A stretch of DNA of 64,000 nucleotides from Pythium myriotylum (GCA_023091665.1 JALJCQ010000011.1:868001-932000), one strand, 5' to 3'. Numbered from the stretch's first letter, positions 42,713-53,369 are shown. Notes: generated by a model from the sequence alone, not told the origin. Numbers and translations: made by a program.

Positions 42713-44417
42713 TTAATTGCCCCATCCAAAATCACGACCGAGAAGCGCGTTCAGTTTCGCGTTGAAAGGTGCATAGAATGCAGCCAGCTTGGCACGAGTT
42801 TCCGGTGAGATCGGATCGTACTTGCGTGTGTTCTTCGCAGACGCGTCTTCAATTCGATGCGGTGGTAACTCCAAAAAGTTGAATACACGGCCCATTGTGG
42901 CATGCAGCGCCTCAGCGCCCTTCATCTCGTCCAGCGTCACAACCATGATATTCTCTTTCCCGTAGGCCTCGAGCCACCCAACCAGCTGCAGCGCATAAAG
43001 ACCTCGCGCAATATACGAGTGTGCACCGTGGTCGTGAAGAACCGCACGACTCAAGACTTTCTCATCGAACTCATCATAGCTCATATCAGCATGAACACCT
43101 TGCACCTCCAAATCCGCGATTTCTTCGTCGATAATCTGCTCAAAAGTCCGTCCCTTCAAGTGATGGTGACCACGATTGCGTAGCTGGGCTTCGTTGCCTT
43201 CTGGGTCAGCTGTCATGCAGTAGTGCGAGTAAGCACGATCTACAGGGTCTCGCAGCGCCACGAGAATCTTGCGACAGTGTGGAATCACTTTAAGCATGCG
43301 CTGGATGACAAGTTTGCCACCCAGTAAGTAGCTCGGGGTTGCTTCTCCGGTAAGCAGCGACGGGAATCGATGGAGCACATCCTTTTCGAAGAAGTTGTAA
43401 TAGTATTCCAGGTGTTTCTGCGCGCCTTCAGCTGAGTAGATGGTTGGTAGCTTGCCATTCCACCGCCAGTCAAAGTAGTGGGTTTCCTTGCGCTTGGCTG
43501 CGACCACAAGGTCATGCTGTGTAATGTAATCGTACAGAGAAGTGGTCCCCGCTTTCTGAACACCGACGACCATGAACGAGGGCGAGGGGCGGCTACCAGC
43601 GTCCGTGGAAAGATCTAGCGTGCGGCGTGTTTGGTGGATGACCATGTCCGAGGTCAACGTCACACGAGTAAGCGGAAACTCGGGCTCAACGTAGTCGAAA
43701 ATGAGGTGGACACGTGGTTGGTTCCAATGGTTCTCCACGCGGTGCTTGCTTGCGTTGTTAAGCTCGTACAGATTGCCTTGCTTGAATTCGCGGCGCTGCA
43801 TGGATTGCTCGTTGTGGCCGACCTGGGCCAGATAGCATGTAAGCACTTCATCTCACAAAATGCCGTAGAGTCGGATGAAACATACCGAGAAGTCAATAGA
43901 TGGATCTGTGAAGATCGGAATATGCATTCGGTGGGACTGACTGACCCAGTTGCCCGTGTCATGGTGAGTTGGGACAACTGAACCAGCAGGCATACGTGCC
44001 AGAATGCAGCGAATCACCTAGGTGAGCAAAGCACCATCCGCTGTGAGTTGAGGCTGCGACCTTGGCACCAACCCCACATCAGTCACGCACACGATCGACG
44101 GGGATGCCAATCTGCTGGAAGACACTGTCGAGTTCGGTCTTCCACTGCTTGTACCACGGGAAATGGAAGACTCGGCTGATGTAGTCGTCGCTGAAGATGA
44201 ACACGACCTTGCCGATGCCCCACTTGTCGTGGCCCGCCCGCTGGATCGGGACGTTGTCCTTCTGATGGGCCGGGTCCCAAAGCTCTTCGCCACCCGCGAG
44301 GATACGCTTCTGGAGCCCCGAAATGTCGATGTTCTGCTGGCGCTCAACCACGATCGGATACTCGCGAGCGACCGCAGGATCCACTTCGCATAGCGGGAGA
44401 CGCTTCTGTCTGTTCAT
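42713..44417 (-). CDS. Fusion of AspH-like 2-oxoglutarate dioxygenase and sulfotransferase
   Basis: Three exons (44417-44091, 44017-43886, 43822-42713; introns 73 and 63 bp) give 522 residues. Residues 1 to about 205 match the Asp/Arg-hydroxylase type of 2-oxoglutarate/Fe(II) dioxygenase: MPAGSVVPTHHDTGNWVSQS, HRMHIPIFTD, GNLYELNNASKH and RVHLIFDYVE. Probable iron ligands are H127-x-D129 and H180, with R190 for 2-oxoglutarate. Residues about 230-522 are a PAPS-dependent sulfotransferase: GVQKAGTTSLYDYI is the 5'-phosphosulfate loop and ILVALRDPVDRAYSHY the 3'-phosphate site. Sulfotransferase and the end of the dioxygenase share one exon, so the fusion is not an annotation artefact. No signal peptide or membrane span is seen from ATG 44417, although the frame is open to a GTG at 44438 and an upstream exon cannot be excluded. 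Substrate unknown. Confidence 0.88.
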
Positions 44418-44684
44418 TCCCAAGGAATCGTCAGTCACTCGGAGAGATTACGCGCGTCGGCGGCCACAGATAAGGCATACTCGAGCGGTATTTCCAGCGT
44501 GGTCGTCACGGTCATGGTGTCCAGTCGTGGGCGCTTGTCTGCGAGTCGAAGAGGAGCCGAAGGGCGGACGGGGTTCAACCCGCCATGCAACCGCTTGTCT
44601 CGTGTCACACACGCGTGCCTTTTTGCCAGTCAGGAGCTCTTTTGTGGACCACACGAAATACCTTCCTTATAAAATACGTTTGTA

Positions 44685-44990
44685 TCATACCGAAAAGGTC
44701 ACATAGTACACACCAGTCTCCCCCGCGAGAGTGCCGTCGGTTCCCTCGATCCACCACTCAAACGTGGGCATAGCCACAAAAACCTTATCTCCACAGGGAA
44801 AAACCTCGGTCTCCAGCTCAAGCCACTCGTTTCGTGGAGTGTCATTTCGAGGTTTTATACTGCGGCCGCCGTGAGGTGGAATACCCTGGGGATGGAGGGC
44901 TGCTCGGAACCAACCACCATTGGCCAGTAGCATTGGGGACCGAGTGCTTGAGCTCTTGAAAACCCAGTCCGCTTGCAGCGCCGTCTCCAT
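44685..44990 (-). CDS. Doubtful small ORF, hypothetical
   Basis: A 101-residue frame from ATG 44990 (open further upstream to 45341) ends with NEWLELETEVFPCGDKVFVA and a Trp/Gly-rich tail. Its composition is protein-like, but I recognise no family, and its upstream part is antisense to the first intron of the eL18 gene. It lies between the divergent dioxygenase-sulfotransferase and eL18 genes, where a promoter is needed. Either a small real gene with unseen upstream exons or a chance frame. Confidence 0.3.
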   Translation of the reverse strand: METALQADWVFKSSSTRSPMLLANGGWFRAALHPQGIPPHGGRSIKPRNDTPRNEWLELETEVFPCGDKVFVAMPTFEWWIEGTDGTLAGETGVYYVTFSV

Positions 44991-45005
44991 CAATTTAAAG
45001 ACAAC

Positions 45006-46036
45006 ATGGTACGTAGCTGTCGCCAGCGGCGTGGCTGGCATGCGGCGAGGCGCGTGCGGCGATCGAGTGCACGTGAGAGATCCACAGCCTGGTGGTCGCG
45101 AAAGGCCGGCGCGAATAGCTACGACATGACCCGAGTTACGCCAAGTCCGCCGTGTGCGCATCCGTAGACAGCACCGTGGGAAGAACTCCATGAAGTGAGG
45201 ACAGCAGCAGTAAGGACCATCATGTTCGCCATTGCAGATCCAGTTAGATGTCACCATTGTTCTGGGTTCCACCTCGATATGACTGCCGCACGACCACCTC
45301 GAACAGTCCGACCGCCGCACGTCAACCGCCCGCGAAGCCACGCCTTCTTCGGAGTATCTAGCTGCAGTTGGCTAATCATTCCTACTTTACAGGGTATCGA
45401 TCTCATTGCCGGTGGCAAGGTCGTCGGTAAGAAGAACCGCACGGCGCCGAAGTCCAAGAATGTGTACCTGAACCTTCTTGTCCGCGTACGTCACCATCCT
45501 TGATCGGCTTCACAGCGGGCATAGAATCTTACCTGCTGTGGCCATTCCTATAGCTCTACCGCTTCCTTGCGCGTCGTACGGGCTCGAAGTTCAACAGCAT
45601 CGTCCTGAAGCGTCTGTATCAGTCGAACACGAACCAGGCGCCGATGTCGATCGCCCGCGTCGCGCGTTACATGAAGGCCCACGAGGGCAAGATCGGCGTG
45701 ATCGTCGGCACTGTCACGGACGATATCCGTCTCTTCGATGTGCCGAAGCTCACGATCGCCGCCCTCAACGTGACGGAGACTGCCCGTGCTCGCATCCTCA
45801 AGGCCGGTGGTGAGATCCTCACGTTCGACCAGCTCGCTCTGCGCGCGCCGAAGGGTGCCAACACGGTGCTCCTCCGTGGCCGCAAGACGGCCCGTGAGGT
45901 GTACAAGCACTTCGGCCACGCCTCGACGCTCGAGTCGGTCCACACCCACGACGGTGTCAAGCCGTACGTGCGCTCGAAGGGCCGCAAGTTCGAGCGCGCT
46001 CGTGGTCGCCGAAAGAGCCGTGGCTTCAAGGTCTAA
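45006..46036 (+). CDS. RPL18: 60S ribosomal protein eL18
   Basis: eL18 is a component of the large ribosomal subunit. Exon 2 (45393-45485) starts [16 protein letters not shown] and exon 3 (45554-46036) carries [20 protein letters not shown] and [12 protein letters not shown]. It ends with [20 protein letters not shown], nearly identical to other eukaryotes. The start codon appears to be an isolated exon: ATG at 45006-45008 immediately followed by the donor gtacgt, then a 384-bp intron to 45392. Human RPL18 also splits at its start codon, as I recall. The total is 192 residues, normal for the family. The second intron is 68 bp. Codons are strongly C-ending, as expected of a highly expressed gene. 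The long first intron may carry regulatory sequence. Confidence 0.93.
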
Positions 46037-46330
46037 GCGACAGTCTACTGACTGCGGCGATGACTGCGAAGACGATATCGGTCTTTCAGGTTTGGACTGG
46101 TTCTTACATGTTGACGGCGCTTCGAGTAGCGACGAAGCTGCTGTGGTAGTAGTGACTGCTGAGGTACTAGCAGACGCGACTCCACGAGCATGTATAGGAC
46201 CATGGAAAGCCAAAGGTAAACAAATTGAGACGTGCACCTTGCAAGAAACACCATTTGTATTTTTTCCTCCTCTTGTCATCGCCAATCCTTCGCATGCGTG
46301 ACGGTATAGTAGACACAACACCCGAACACT
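46037..46330. other. Convergent intergenic region, eL18 / SIN1
   Basis: Tail-to-tail 3' flanks of eL18 and SIN1. It contains AT-rich stretches (for example CATTTGTATTTTTTCC near 46250) that could serve 3'-end formation. No gene is seen. Confidence 0.4.
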
Positions 46331-48581
46331 TCACTGCTTTCGTCGCGACAAGATGTACTTGAGTTTCGCAACAATCTCGGCTGTCACCAATTGTTAAGGA
46401 TCGCGTAGATAGGGACAAGTCAGCATGAGCCACTATCAGGTTCAAAATACAGCGACAATAGAAAGAGACGCACCGCATTCGTATGGAGAGTCGGCCGTGT
46501 AATCTGTGATGATCTCCTCGATGTTGTCCTTGTAGTAGATTTGGAAATCTGACGGGTCTTGCATAAAGCGGACCCACTCAACGCTCGACATTGGGCGCTC
46601 AGCCTACAAATTCAAGCGACCACGAACACGTGAGCGACAACAACACCATATACTTGAGCTAAGGCAACGAAACGTACGATCTTCGTGGTGTTGCGCGACT
46701 TGATGACACGCTCGCCCACCTTGCGGTTATATATCTTGTTGAGGTCGATACCCAGCATACGATGCTGTTTCTTGCCATACTTGTTCTTCTTGATAACGTG
46801 CCACTCTTTGAACATTGCGGCCGTCACGTCGTTGAACATGAATGTTTCGGGTGGGGGACGTGCGCGACTGTCGATACTCGCCGAGTCTTCAACCACATTC
46901 GTCACGGTGACCGGCACCTGTGGGGCGTCAGCGTATTGTTCTACGAAAACACAACACGTTAACTTCAGCACAGATACGCTTCGCCAATGCCACGAGTCAA
47001 CAACATACTTGTGCCCAGCGTCGCCTCGTGAATGTTAAGAGGGCGCAGCTTCGTGTGCATGTCGATTTCGTCACTCGCCAAATCGAGTCGCTCACGATCT
47101 GCTTCACTGATCTTGAGCACATAGTGGTCGTGGAATAGTTGTAGACGATGCTTTTTGTTAAGCGTGGGCAGCAGATCCTGGCCTGTTGTGTTGCTGTCCA
47201 CAGCCACAACTGTGTAGTCGTCACTCTTTGGCCTACGTTAAACACAGAGGTCATGTGACGTGTCAAAAAGACGTCACTGTGGGGACCACCGTACATGTAG
47301 ATCTTGAGGAAAAGCTTTTCGTTCGCGCCTGGAGCTTTCGCTGCAGCCACTGCTTCGGCCTTTGCGGTTGCTGCAGCGTTGGCGGCTTCAGCTGTTTGAT
47401 CAAGGCAGTCGAACATCAGTATCCTCGATCTTGTCATTCAACAGTAAAAGTTGAACGCACCATTTACAGGCTCTCCAGTTGGAGGACAGGCGTCGGGTCT
47501 CTCACACAAGCAATATTCATGTCCACCTGCATCACCAAAGTTCTTGATTTTCCGTGATCGATCAAGCGCTAGAACGGAAAAGATTAGACTACAGTATTCC
47601 ATCTTGCACCAGCGTGGAACAACATCCAAGCACACCTGGAAAGTCCTCATCCGGGTATCCATCAGAATCGTGGAGTCGCAGCTCATAACACTCGGGATGA
47701 CCATAGTATAACGGCGGATCTCGCCCTTCGACCTGGTGCGTGCGCAAGATCTCTTGAATGGACTCGTCAACGGTTGAGACATCGTACAACTAACCCAAAG
47801 AGATGCGCTCAGTCAAGCAGACGCGCCAACTAGATCAATATGCAACCACTCACGTCAATCTTCATCTCTTGGCGGGTCGGCAAGTAAATAGTTAAATGCA
47901 ACACCGCGCCGAGCTCTTGGCCCATCATCACTGGCTTCGAGCCGAGCGGCACGCCAGCTCCCTTCAGCAGCTTGTCAAGCAGCGACGTCTCATACAACGA
48001 GATGGGTTCCACGGGCTCTTTGCAGAAATCGAATCCATCGTCGGGGGTCGTGCTTGCGCCAGTCGAATCGCCATTCTTCGACGTGGCTTCTCCGTCTGCC
48101 ACGTGCATTTCGTGAGCACCTCATCCCGTCGCACACTTCTAGTCGCCCAGGCAACACCCATCGACAACCTACCTTTCTTCGTCGCAGCTACCTCCTTTGC
48201 TCCACTCGTAGTCGCAGCGCCGCCATTCGCCGCGGGGCCGTTGGCTTTCTCGCCCGCTGCGCCATTCGCATCCTTCCCATTCGCTGCTTTGGCCGCCGTC
48301 GAGGGCCCCGCAGTCGCTGCAGAGGCCGTCCCACTGGCCGCGGAAGCCGTGCTCGCCGCCGAGGGAGGAGCGACGGTCGGTTTCTTGGCTGGCGCGGGCA
48401 CTTTCATCGCGGCCATGCGGTCAATCCACGAATTGCGGAGCTGCATCTCCATCTTGGGCGACGAGTTGTAGATGCGGTCGACCTCCGAGTCCTGGCGGTC
48501 GTGGAACGTCGGGCTGTTGCATGAGGACATGCGCATGAGCCCGATGACATGGTTGAGCTCGCTCAGCTCCGTGAACTGCAT
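46331..48581 (-). CDS. MAPKAP1: SIN1/MAPKAP1, TORC2 subunit
   Basis: SIN1 recruits AGC kinases to TORC2 and binds phosphoinositides. Nine exons give about 566 residues: 48581-48173, 48095-47854, 47789-47636, 47568-47461, 47391-47295, 47232-47009, 46940-46654, 46603-46474 and 46380-46331. The N-terminus (MQFTELSELNHVIGLMRMS) resembles the SIN1 start. An Ala/Thr/Gly-rich linker follows. The CRIM domain shows LHLTIYLPTRQEMKID, STVDESIQEILRTHQVEGRD, LRLHDSDGYPDEDFP and IKNFGDAGG. A Ras-binding-like domain follows (KLFLKIYMPKSDDYTVVAVD, then TTGQDLLPTLNKKHRL). A PH domain ends the protein (FKEWHVIKKNKYGKKQHRML, SSVEWVRFMQDP, IVAKLKYILSRRKQ). All nine exons stay in frame, which supports the joins. 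It converges on eL18 with a 294-bp gap. Confidence 0.9.
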
Positions 48582-48601
48582 GGCGCTCGACTTGAACTCG
48601 C

Positions 48602-48659
48602 CCTTCTTCGGCCTGGATGCGAGTCGCTTGGGTGCACGTCGCACCCAAGCCGAAGAAGG
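48602..48659 (-). repeat. Nested inverted repeat in the SIN1 5' leader
   Basis: Inner arms CTTGGGTGC (48627-48635) and GCACCCAAG (48641-48649) are perfect complements around a 5-base loop. Outer arms CCTTCTTCGGC (48602-48612) and GCCGAAGAAGG (48649-48659) are also perfect, with a 14-base bulge on one side only. The whole would fold into a stable GC-rich stem about 21-78 bases upstream of the SIN1 ATG, if transcribed there. It could limit scanning or mark a promoter dyad. Confidence 0.7.
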
Positions 48660-49752
48660 TCCGATACCTCCCAAAGGTGATACACTATGGAGATTCGAAA
48701 ATGACAGGGTGGTCCGCGGTCGAACGACCAGGATTGCGGACGAGACTTGGCGTGTTTCTCGTGACGGGGCATCCGGCGCGAAACGTCGCGATGGCTGCGG
48801 CGCGATGCTCTCTCGCAAAGGCGCCGCCGGCGAGAGCGCACGACAGGCATGGGCGACGCCACGACGGCCGCCGTCGAGGCCTTCCCGGTTCTACCGTGCT
48901 CGAACCGGTTTGACCCGGATACGGGGGATAGTATCCACGCCTGGTGGGTGCGAGTGGCCGAACCGCCACGGCTCGCTGGTGTGTGATCGTTCCAATCCAG
49001 TGCAGCGACGTGTCCTCTCACCCACGACGTCCCCGTCGCCGAGAGGACGCCGTCGCCGCCGGTGGTCGAGGCGCTTCCACTCGACCTCGTCGACCTCAAC
49101 GATCGCTGGTGTCCACAATGCGCCAGCCGATGGGCGAGAGAGACCTCTCGAAGATTTCTTCCACCCTTTCTCGAAAGCTTCGACACGCAAGGGAGTTCGT
49201 CCTGACTTCGAGGAACCTTCTCGGCGCCCCGTCGCTTGCAAGCTTTCGGTAATTTACCTATCGCGCTCGTGGTTTCTGCCAATGCAATCGATTCATTACA
49301 CACAAAGTTGCCAACCGGCTGTTTTGCCGGAAACCTGCGCATTCTGTGGGTCGAGATGACAAGGGGAAGGGCAGCAGACTCCTTTCCACCGAGCAGCTCC
49401 GCCGCCAACATAACGCGTTGGCCGGTCGGTGGTGACGCCGAGTGCACTCATCGAGCGGTCAGCTGCTGCTCTCGTCCCATTCAGCAATCGGCGCCCCTCC
49501 CGTGGCGGCTCTTCTGGGAACGCGAGGCGAACGCGCTTCTTTCCACGCGCCGCCCTCTCTTCCGCCATTCCTGGCCGCTCGACTCGCCATCGTCCCACGC
49601 GACGACAGATATAGCGGACTCGCGCCATCGCGATCGCGGCCATAGGTACCGGTGGTCTCTGCGCTACATCACACCCACGCCAGCAGCTCGAGCCGTTGGC
49701 CAGCGCCGCACGCCAACGCCTCGTCGTGGAAAAAAAAAAGCACCCAGCAGTC
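48660..49752. other. Divergent GC-rich intergenic region, SIN1 / ARM-like gene
   Basis: About 1.1 kb between divergent starts. Long open frames exist on both strands and in several phases at once, as expected of GC-rich sequence with few stop codons. They encode Arg/Ser/Pro-rich non-conserved strings, so I do not call a gene. A short A-run (49730-49739) lies just before the start of the downstream gene. Confidence 0.5.
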
Positions 49753-51063
49753 ATGGCCAAGTGGTCAGAGCACAGAGCGCCCCATGGAGACGCCTGGAGC
49801 ACTCTCGAGCGCCGTCGCGAAAGCAATTCCGGCATGGTGCGGGGCCCCGCACACTACGCCGAACCGTTTGCCTACTCGCGAACTAGACAGACACATTCCA
49901 GCATCAGCGATGACGAAGGATCCACGCCTGTTCCGGCAGCGGCGATGGCGATTCCGCGATTCCGTAGCTGCCGCCCACACAGCTCATCGTACGATGAAAC
50001 CAGCCGCCGACGGGTTCGCACGGTCAGCAACAACAGCATCGCTAGTACGAGCAGCCACTCTTCGTTCTCGAGCTTCGGAAGCTCGAATCCATTCGACGAC
50101 TGCGATGAGTTCACACAGTTCATCGCGCCACGCCTTCCCCCAGCGCCGTACCCCGTGGATCCCTACCATTTCTACTGCCGTCCGCCGACACCACAATCCG
50201 ACACGACAAGTCTCATTCATCAAATCCGGCAGGTTCTTCTTGAAGGCGATATTGAACACACCTTGCAGCCTTTCAAGTGCAAGTTCAAGTGCGTAAAGTA
50301 CGTTCAGTATAGTCAGGTCGAGTTTATCATCCGCATCTACACTGGCGGGAACGGCTCACTGCTCCTCGAGTTCCAGCGACGCCGAGGGAGCTTATTGCTG
50401 TGGGATGGGATGTACTCAATGCTGTACTACCGTCTCGTCGATTGGGTCGACGTCAGTGCGCCTGCGTGCTCCCAGAGCGGCGCACAGAAGAAAGTCGCTC
50501 CACGAGATAGTCTCAGCGTCAAGGTCTGGCAAAAGCTTTCGACTTCCGTGCAGACTCCGACCTCAGGTGTGGAAGCTATGAAGATCATGATCACTTCTCA
50601 GTTTCTTGACGCCCAGCGTGAAGGGTGCTCAGGTCTCGCTGTCATCACTGAGGACAGTGAAAGCGCACTCATTGTGGCTCGATTCGGAATTGTAGAATAC
50701 CTGGTGCATGCTGCTGCTTCGGACGACCTTGAGATGGCTCGCTGTGCGATTGGTGCGCTCGGCAATATCTCCAAAGCCGTCTCGTCGTTCTCAGACCAGG
50801 GCCTCGCGGCACACACGCTCGATCAGATTAAGGACGCGGCTCGCGTCGTAGTTGGCCGCCTTGGGCATACGAGCGACTCGCTTTTTTCTCTGGAGCTGCT
50901 ACGGGAATGTGCTCGTGCCCTCGGAAATTTCGGCAAAGTGTGCCCTACCGAAGTCGTTGTTTGTGAAGGAACCACGCGACTGCAGCACCACCTGAACCAT
51001 CGCGACCAGCAGCTCTCCACGCTGTGTCGGGAGGCTCTGCGCGAGCTAGAGGCAAACGTTTGA
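49753..51063 (+). CDS. Uncharacterised ARM/HEAT-like protein (436 aa)
   Basis: An intronless frame. The open frame extends upstream to a TTG, but the first in-frame ATG is 49753 (MAKWSEHRAPHGD). Residues 1 to about 110 are disordered and Ser/Arg-rich (SNNSIASTSSHSSFSSFGSS). A compact region follows (IRQVLLEGDIEHTLQPFKCK, then YSQVEFIIRIYTGGNGSLLL and FQRRRGSLLLWDGMYSMLYY). The C-terminal half is armadillo-like helices (MARCAIGALGNISKAVSSF, LLRECARALGNFGKV). The central VEFIIRIY segment looks like a small alpha/beta domain that I cannot name. No catalytic or targeting signal seen. Cellular role unknown. Confidence 0.75.
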   Translation: MAKWSEHRAPHGDAWSTLERRRESNSGMVRGPAHYAEPFAYSRTRQTHSSISDDEGSTPVPAAAMAIPRFRSCRPHSSSYDETSRRRVRTVSNNSIASTSSHSSFSSFGSSNPFDDCDEFTQFIAPRLPPAPYPVDPYHFYCRPPTPQSDTTSLIHQIRQVLLEGDIEHTLQPFKCKFKCVKYVQYSQVEFIIRIYTGGNGSLLLEFQRRRGSLLLWDGMYSMLYYRLVDWVDVSAPACSQSGAQKKVAPRDSLSVKVWQKLSTSVQTPTSGVEAMKIMITSQFLDAQREGCSGLAVITEDSESALIVARFGIVEYLVHAAASDDLEMARCAIGALGNISKAVSSFSDQGLAAHTLDQIKDAARVVVGRLGHTSDSLFSLELLRECARALGNFGKVCPTEVVVCEGTTRLQHHLNHRDQQLSTLCREALRELEANV

Positions 51064-51185
51064 AGTTGTACATAAGCATTCGTTTGATAGCGATAGGAGG
51101 GTAGTAGCCAGGCAAGCTACGACGCCAACCACACCTCAAAACTCTATTTATCGAAAAATTGAAGCCGCCGATTTTGCTCACACGT

Positions 51186-52237
51186 TTAAGCCGCCATGAC
51201 TGAGTTGAAGTGCTCACCTAGAGTATAATAGTGTAGGTGGTATGTGAGTTGCAGCGGCTCACCAGCGAATTCGGTGCCCATCGCGATCACATCTGACTCG
51301 GCCGAAAAAACCTCGATCGGCGTACCCAGTGTGCACGCAAGTGCGCGCAGCTCGAGTTGGCCGCCCCAGTCAGAGGTGTTTGCGACGCGGTCGCAGTACT
51401 CCTCGTAGAGATCTGTGCAGGAGTCTGTGTGAGTCTCATATCTTTCATCCTGACAAACATGTCTAGCTACGCACCCATCAGTGTCTTGCCATCCTCTTCC
51501 TCCAGAGCCAAGAACGGCAGAAAGTCATCGGGATGCTTGCGCATGTAATCGCAGGTGAGCTGCCGCAAGTACTTGTACGTCGGCTCTTCCGCAACTTTCA
51601 CTTTGTGCCGCTTGAGCTGGTCGGCCACCGCGTGATACATACAGTGGCCGTCCGAGGGAATGTCTTTGATGGTCAGGTTGGATTGTCGTAGCTTGGCGAG
51701 AATGATGTCGGTCTCGATCTGGCGCTCGCTAACCGTGTTCTTGTTGGCCTCTTCGATCCGTTCTTCGCGCTCATGCTCCTTCTGCTTGAGTTTCTCTTTG
51801 CGACGCTGAGCTTTCGACGGTCCCTGGGGTTTTGGTGGCGCCACAGGCTCTGGCTGGGCCGCCGTGGCTGCGACAGTCTCGGATTCATCGTCCTGGATAG
51901 AACTGCGTCAGGGCTTCCATGCACCGTGCTGTCCTAGTGCCCGGCTTCACGTACCGCCAGCGACGCGAGCTCATGTTCGTGCTTCTTCTTCAGGTCGTCC
52001 TCCATTTTCTGGATCTGCAGCTCTGTATCCTTCTTGCTCAGCTTGTCCTTCTTGGCTTTCTTCTGGAAGTTCTTGATATCATTCTGGAAGTTCTACAGTT
52101 CGCACGTGAGGGTGAAATGAGACCCCTTCGTCTAGCATTGGATCACGGGGGCCGCTTACGCGCAGCTCGAGCTTATGACGCTGCTTCATTTGGCCTGGCG
52201 TCTCCGTCTTGCCGCCATGATCGCTGTCGTCCGCCAT
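51186..52237 (-). CDS. OTUD6B: OTUD6B-type OTU deubiquitinase
   Basis: OTU cysteine proteases remove ubiquitin; OTUD6B acts in translation initiation and proteasome control in animals. Four exons (52237-52160, 52092-51955, 51892-51475, 51412-51186) with 62-67 bp introns give 286 residues. The N-terminal half is a Lys/Glu-rich coil (QKMEDDLKKKHEHELASLA). The OTU domain begins at IKDIPSDGHCMYHAVADQLK with catalytic Asp and Cys in DGHC. It continues with YEEYCDRVANTSDWGGQLEL and ends with LGEHFNSVM carrying the catalytic His. All three catalytic positions are present, so it should be active. Length matches the family. Its start is 110 bp from the divergent HAD gene. Confidence 0.94.
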
Positions 52238-52347
52238 GGTTCCGAGCTTGGAGTCCGGGCATCCAAATCAAGGAGCTACAGCAGTCCCTGGATAAATTAG
52301 AAAGCTACTGTATGCAGATATAAAGGGGAGCGGTGAAGCAGATCACA
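52238..52347. promoter_or_regulatory. 110-bp bidirectional promoter candidate, OTUD6B / HAD
   Basis: The start codons of OTUD6B (minus) and the HAD phosphatase (plus) face away from each other across 110 bp. This short gap must contain both core promoters or a shared one. An AT-rich stretch (GATAAATTAGAAAGC, about 52289-52303) is the only notable composition change. Confidence 0.5.
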
Positions 52348-53369
52348 ATGACGATGGGCGGTGGCATCGGTCGACACCTCGGCCGCGCGAGCCGTAAGAT
52401 CCTGACGCAAGCGATTATTACTGGCGGCCCAATGCTGCAAGAGAGCGTGGTGCTCTGCGCTGATTTTGACCAGACCATCTCGGCACGCGACACGATCGCG
52501 TTGTTGTTCGAAGCTGCAAACGCGAAGATCGAGCGAGCAGATCGCCGCTTGACACACGAACGCAGCGTCAGCAATCTCGTCCAACAATACGCTGATGAGT
52601 CGTCAGCATTCTTGGCGTCAACAATGGGCGCGAGCGACCAGGAATTCAATCCAGACAGGGAGTTCGATGAGGCCAGGTTGCTTGATTTCCTGCAAGGCTT
52701 TGCGGCTGTGGATTTGCGATCAACTCAACGAGTTGTGGAGAGCAAGACGCTGGCTGGACTTGAGCGCGACGACCTAGCCAACATTTGCGCACGTTTTGAT
52801 GTTCTCGAAGGATGCATAGAAGTGCTCAGCACAGCGAGCCGGGTGAGCGTGATCTCATCTAACTGGAGTGAGAGAATGATCGATGAGAAGCTCCGTCGCA
52901 GTGGCCTCGTGGATGTCGACGTAATTGCCAACGGTGAGAATGCTTACAGAAAAAATGGATCTGCTGGATTGATCGCTAACTTTTGATAAACGTCTCCCTA
53001 CTAGAGTTGGTCATGGATGCTAGTGGAGTAACCACAGGGGATATCGAACTGCGAGTGCAGTCTCCGTCAGACAAGGCCATGCACCTCGCCAAGCGAGCAG
53101 TATCCAGTGCCGATACGTTAGTTTTCGTTGGAGACAGTGTCAACGACCTACTCGCAATGTTGCAAGCGGATATTGGTATTGCACTTGCCCCTCGGGTTGG
53201 CTCAACATTCGTACGTATCTGCCATCACTTCGGTGTCAACCTAATCCCCATTCTCGACCATCACACTGTTGGAGAGTGCAAGAATCTTGTCAGAAGGAGT
53301 AATGGTGCCAAGAAGCGCACAGTTTTCACTTCGAACTCCTGGCATCAAATTCGTCGAATGCTCAGATAA
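52348..53369 (+). CDS. HAD phosphatase, similar to the thiamin-monophosphate phosphatase domain
   Basis: Two exons (52348-52933, 53005-53369; 71-bp intron, AACG/gtgaga to actag/AG) give 316 residues. HAD motifs are all visible: DFDQT (motif I, nucleophile Asp), VISSNW (II), a Lys in SPSDKAMHLA (III) and FVGDSVNDLLAM (IV). The cap and C-terminus (DIGIALAPRVGSTFVRICHH) resemble the phosphatase half of plant TH2, which converts thiamin monophosphate to thiamin. In plants that half is fused to a TenA domain; here no TenA domain follows. The basic N-terminus (GRHLGRASRKIL) could be a mitochondrial presequence. Substrate is inferred from resemblance only; other small phosphomonoesters are possible. 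Confidence 0.8.

Noticed and set aside
42713..44417. Two separate genes, dioxygenase and sulfotransferase
   Set aside because: The C-terminal part of the dioxygenase domain and the whole sulfotransferase are in one uninterrupted frame of the same exon.
48472..49447. Two overlapping frames of about 295 residues on opposite strands
   Set aside because: Both are Arg/Ser/Pro-rich, overlap the start of SIN1, and have no recognisable domain or splice partner.
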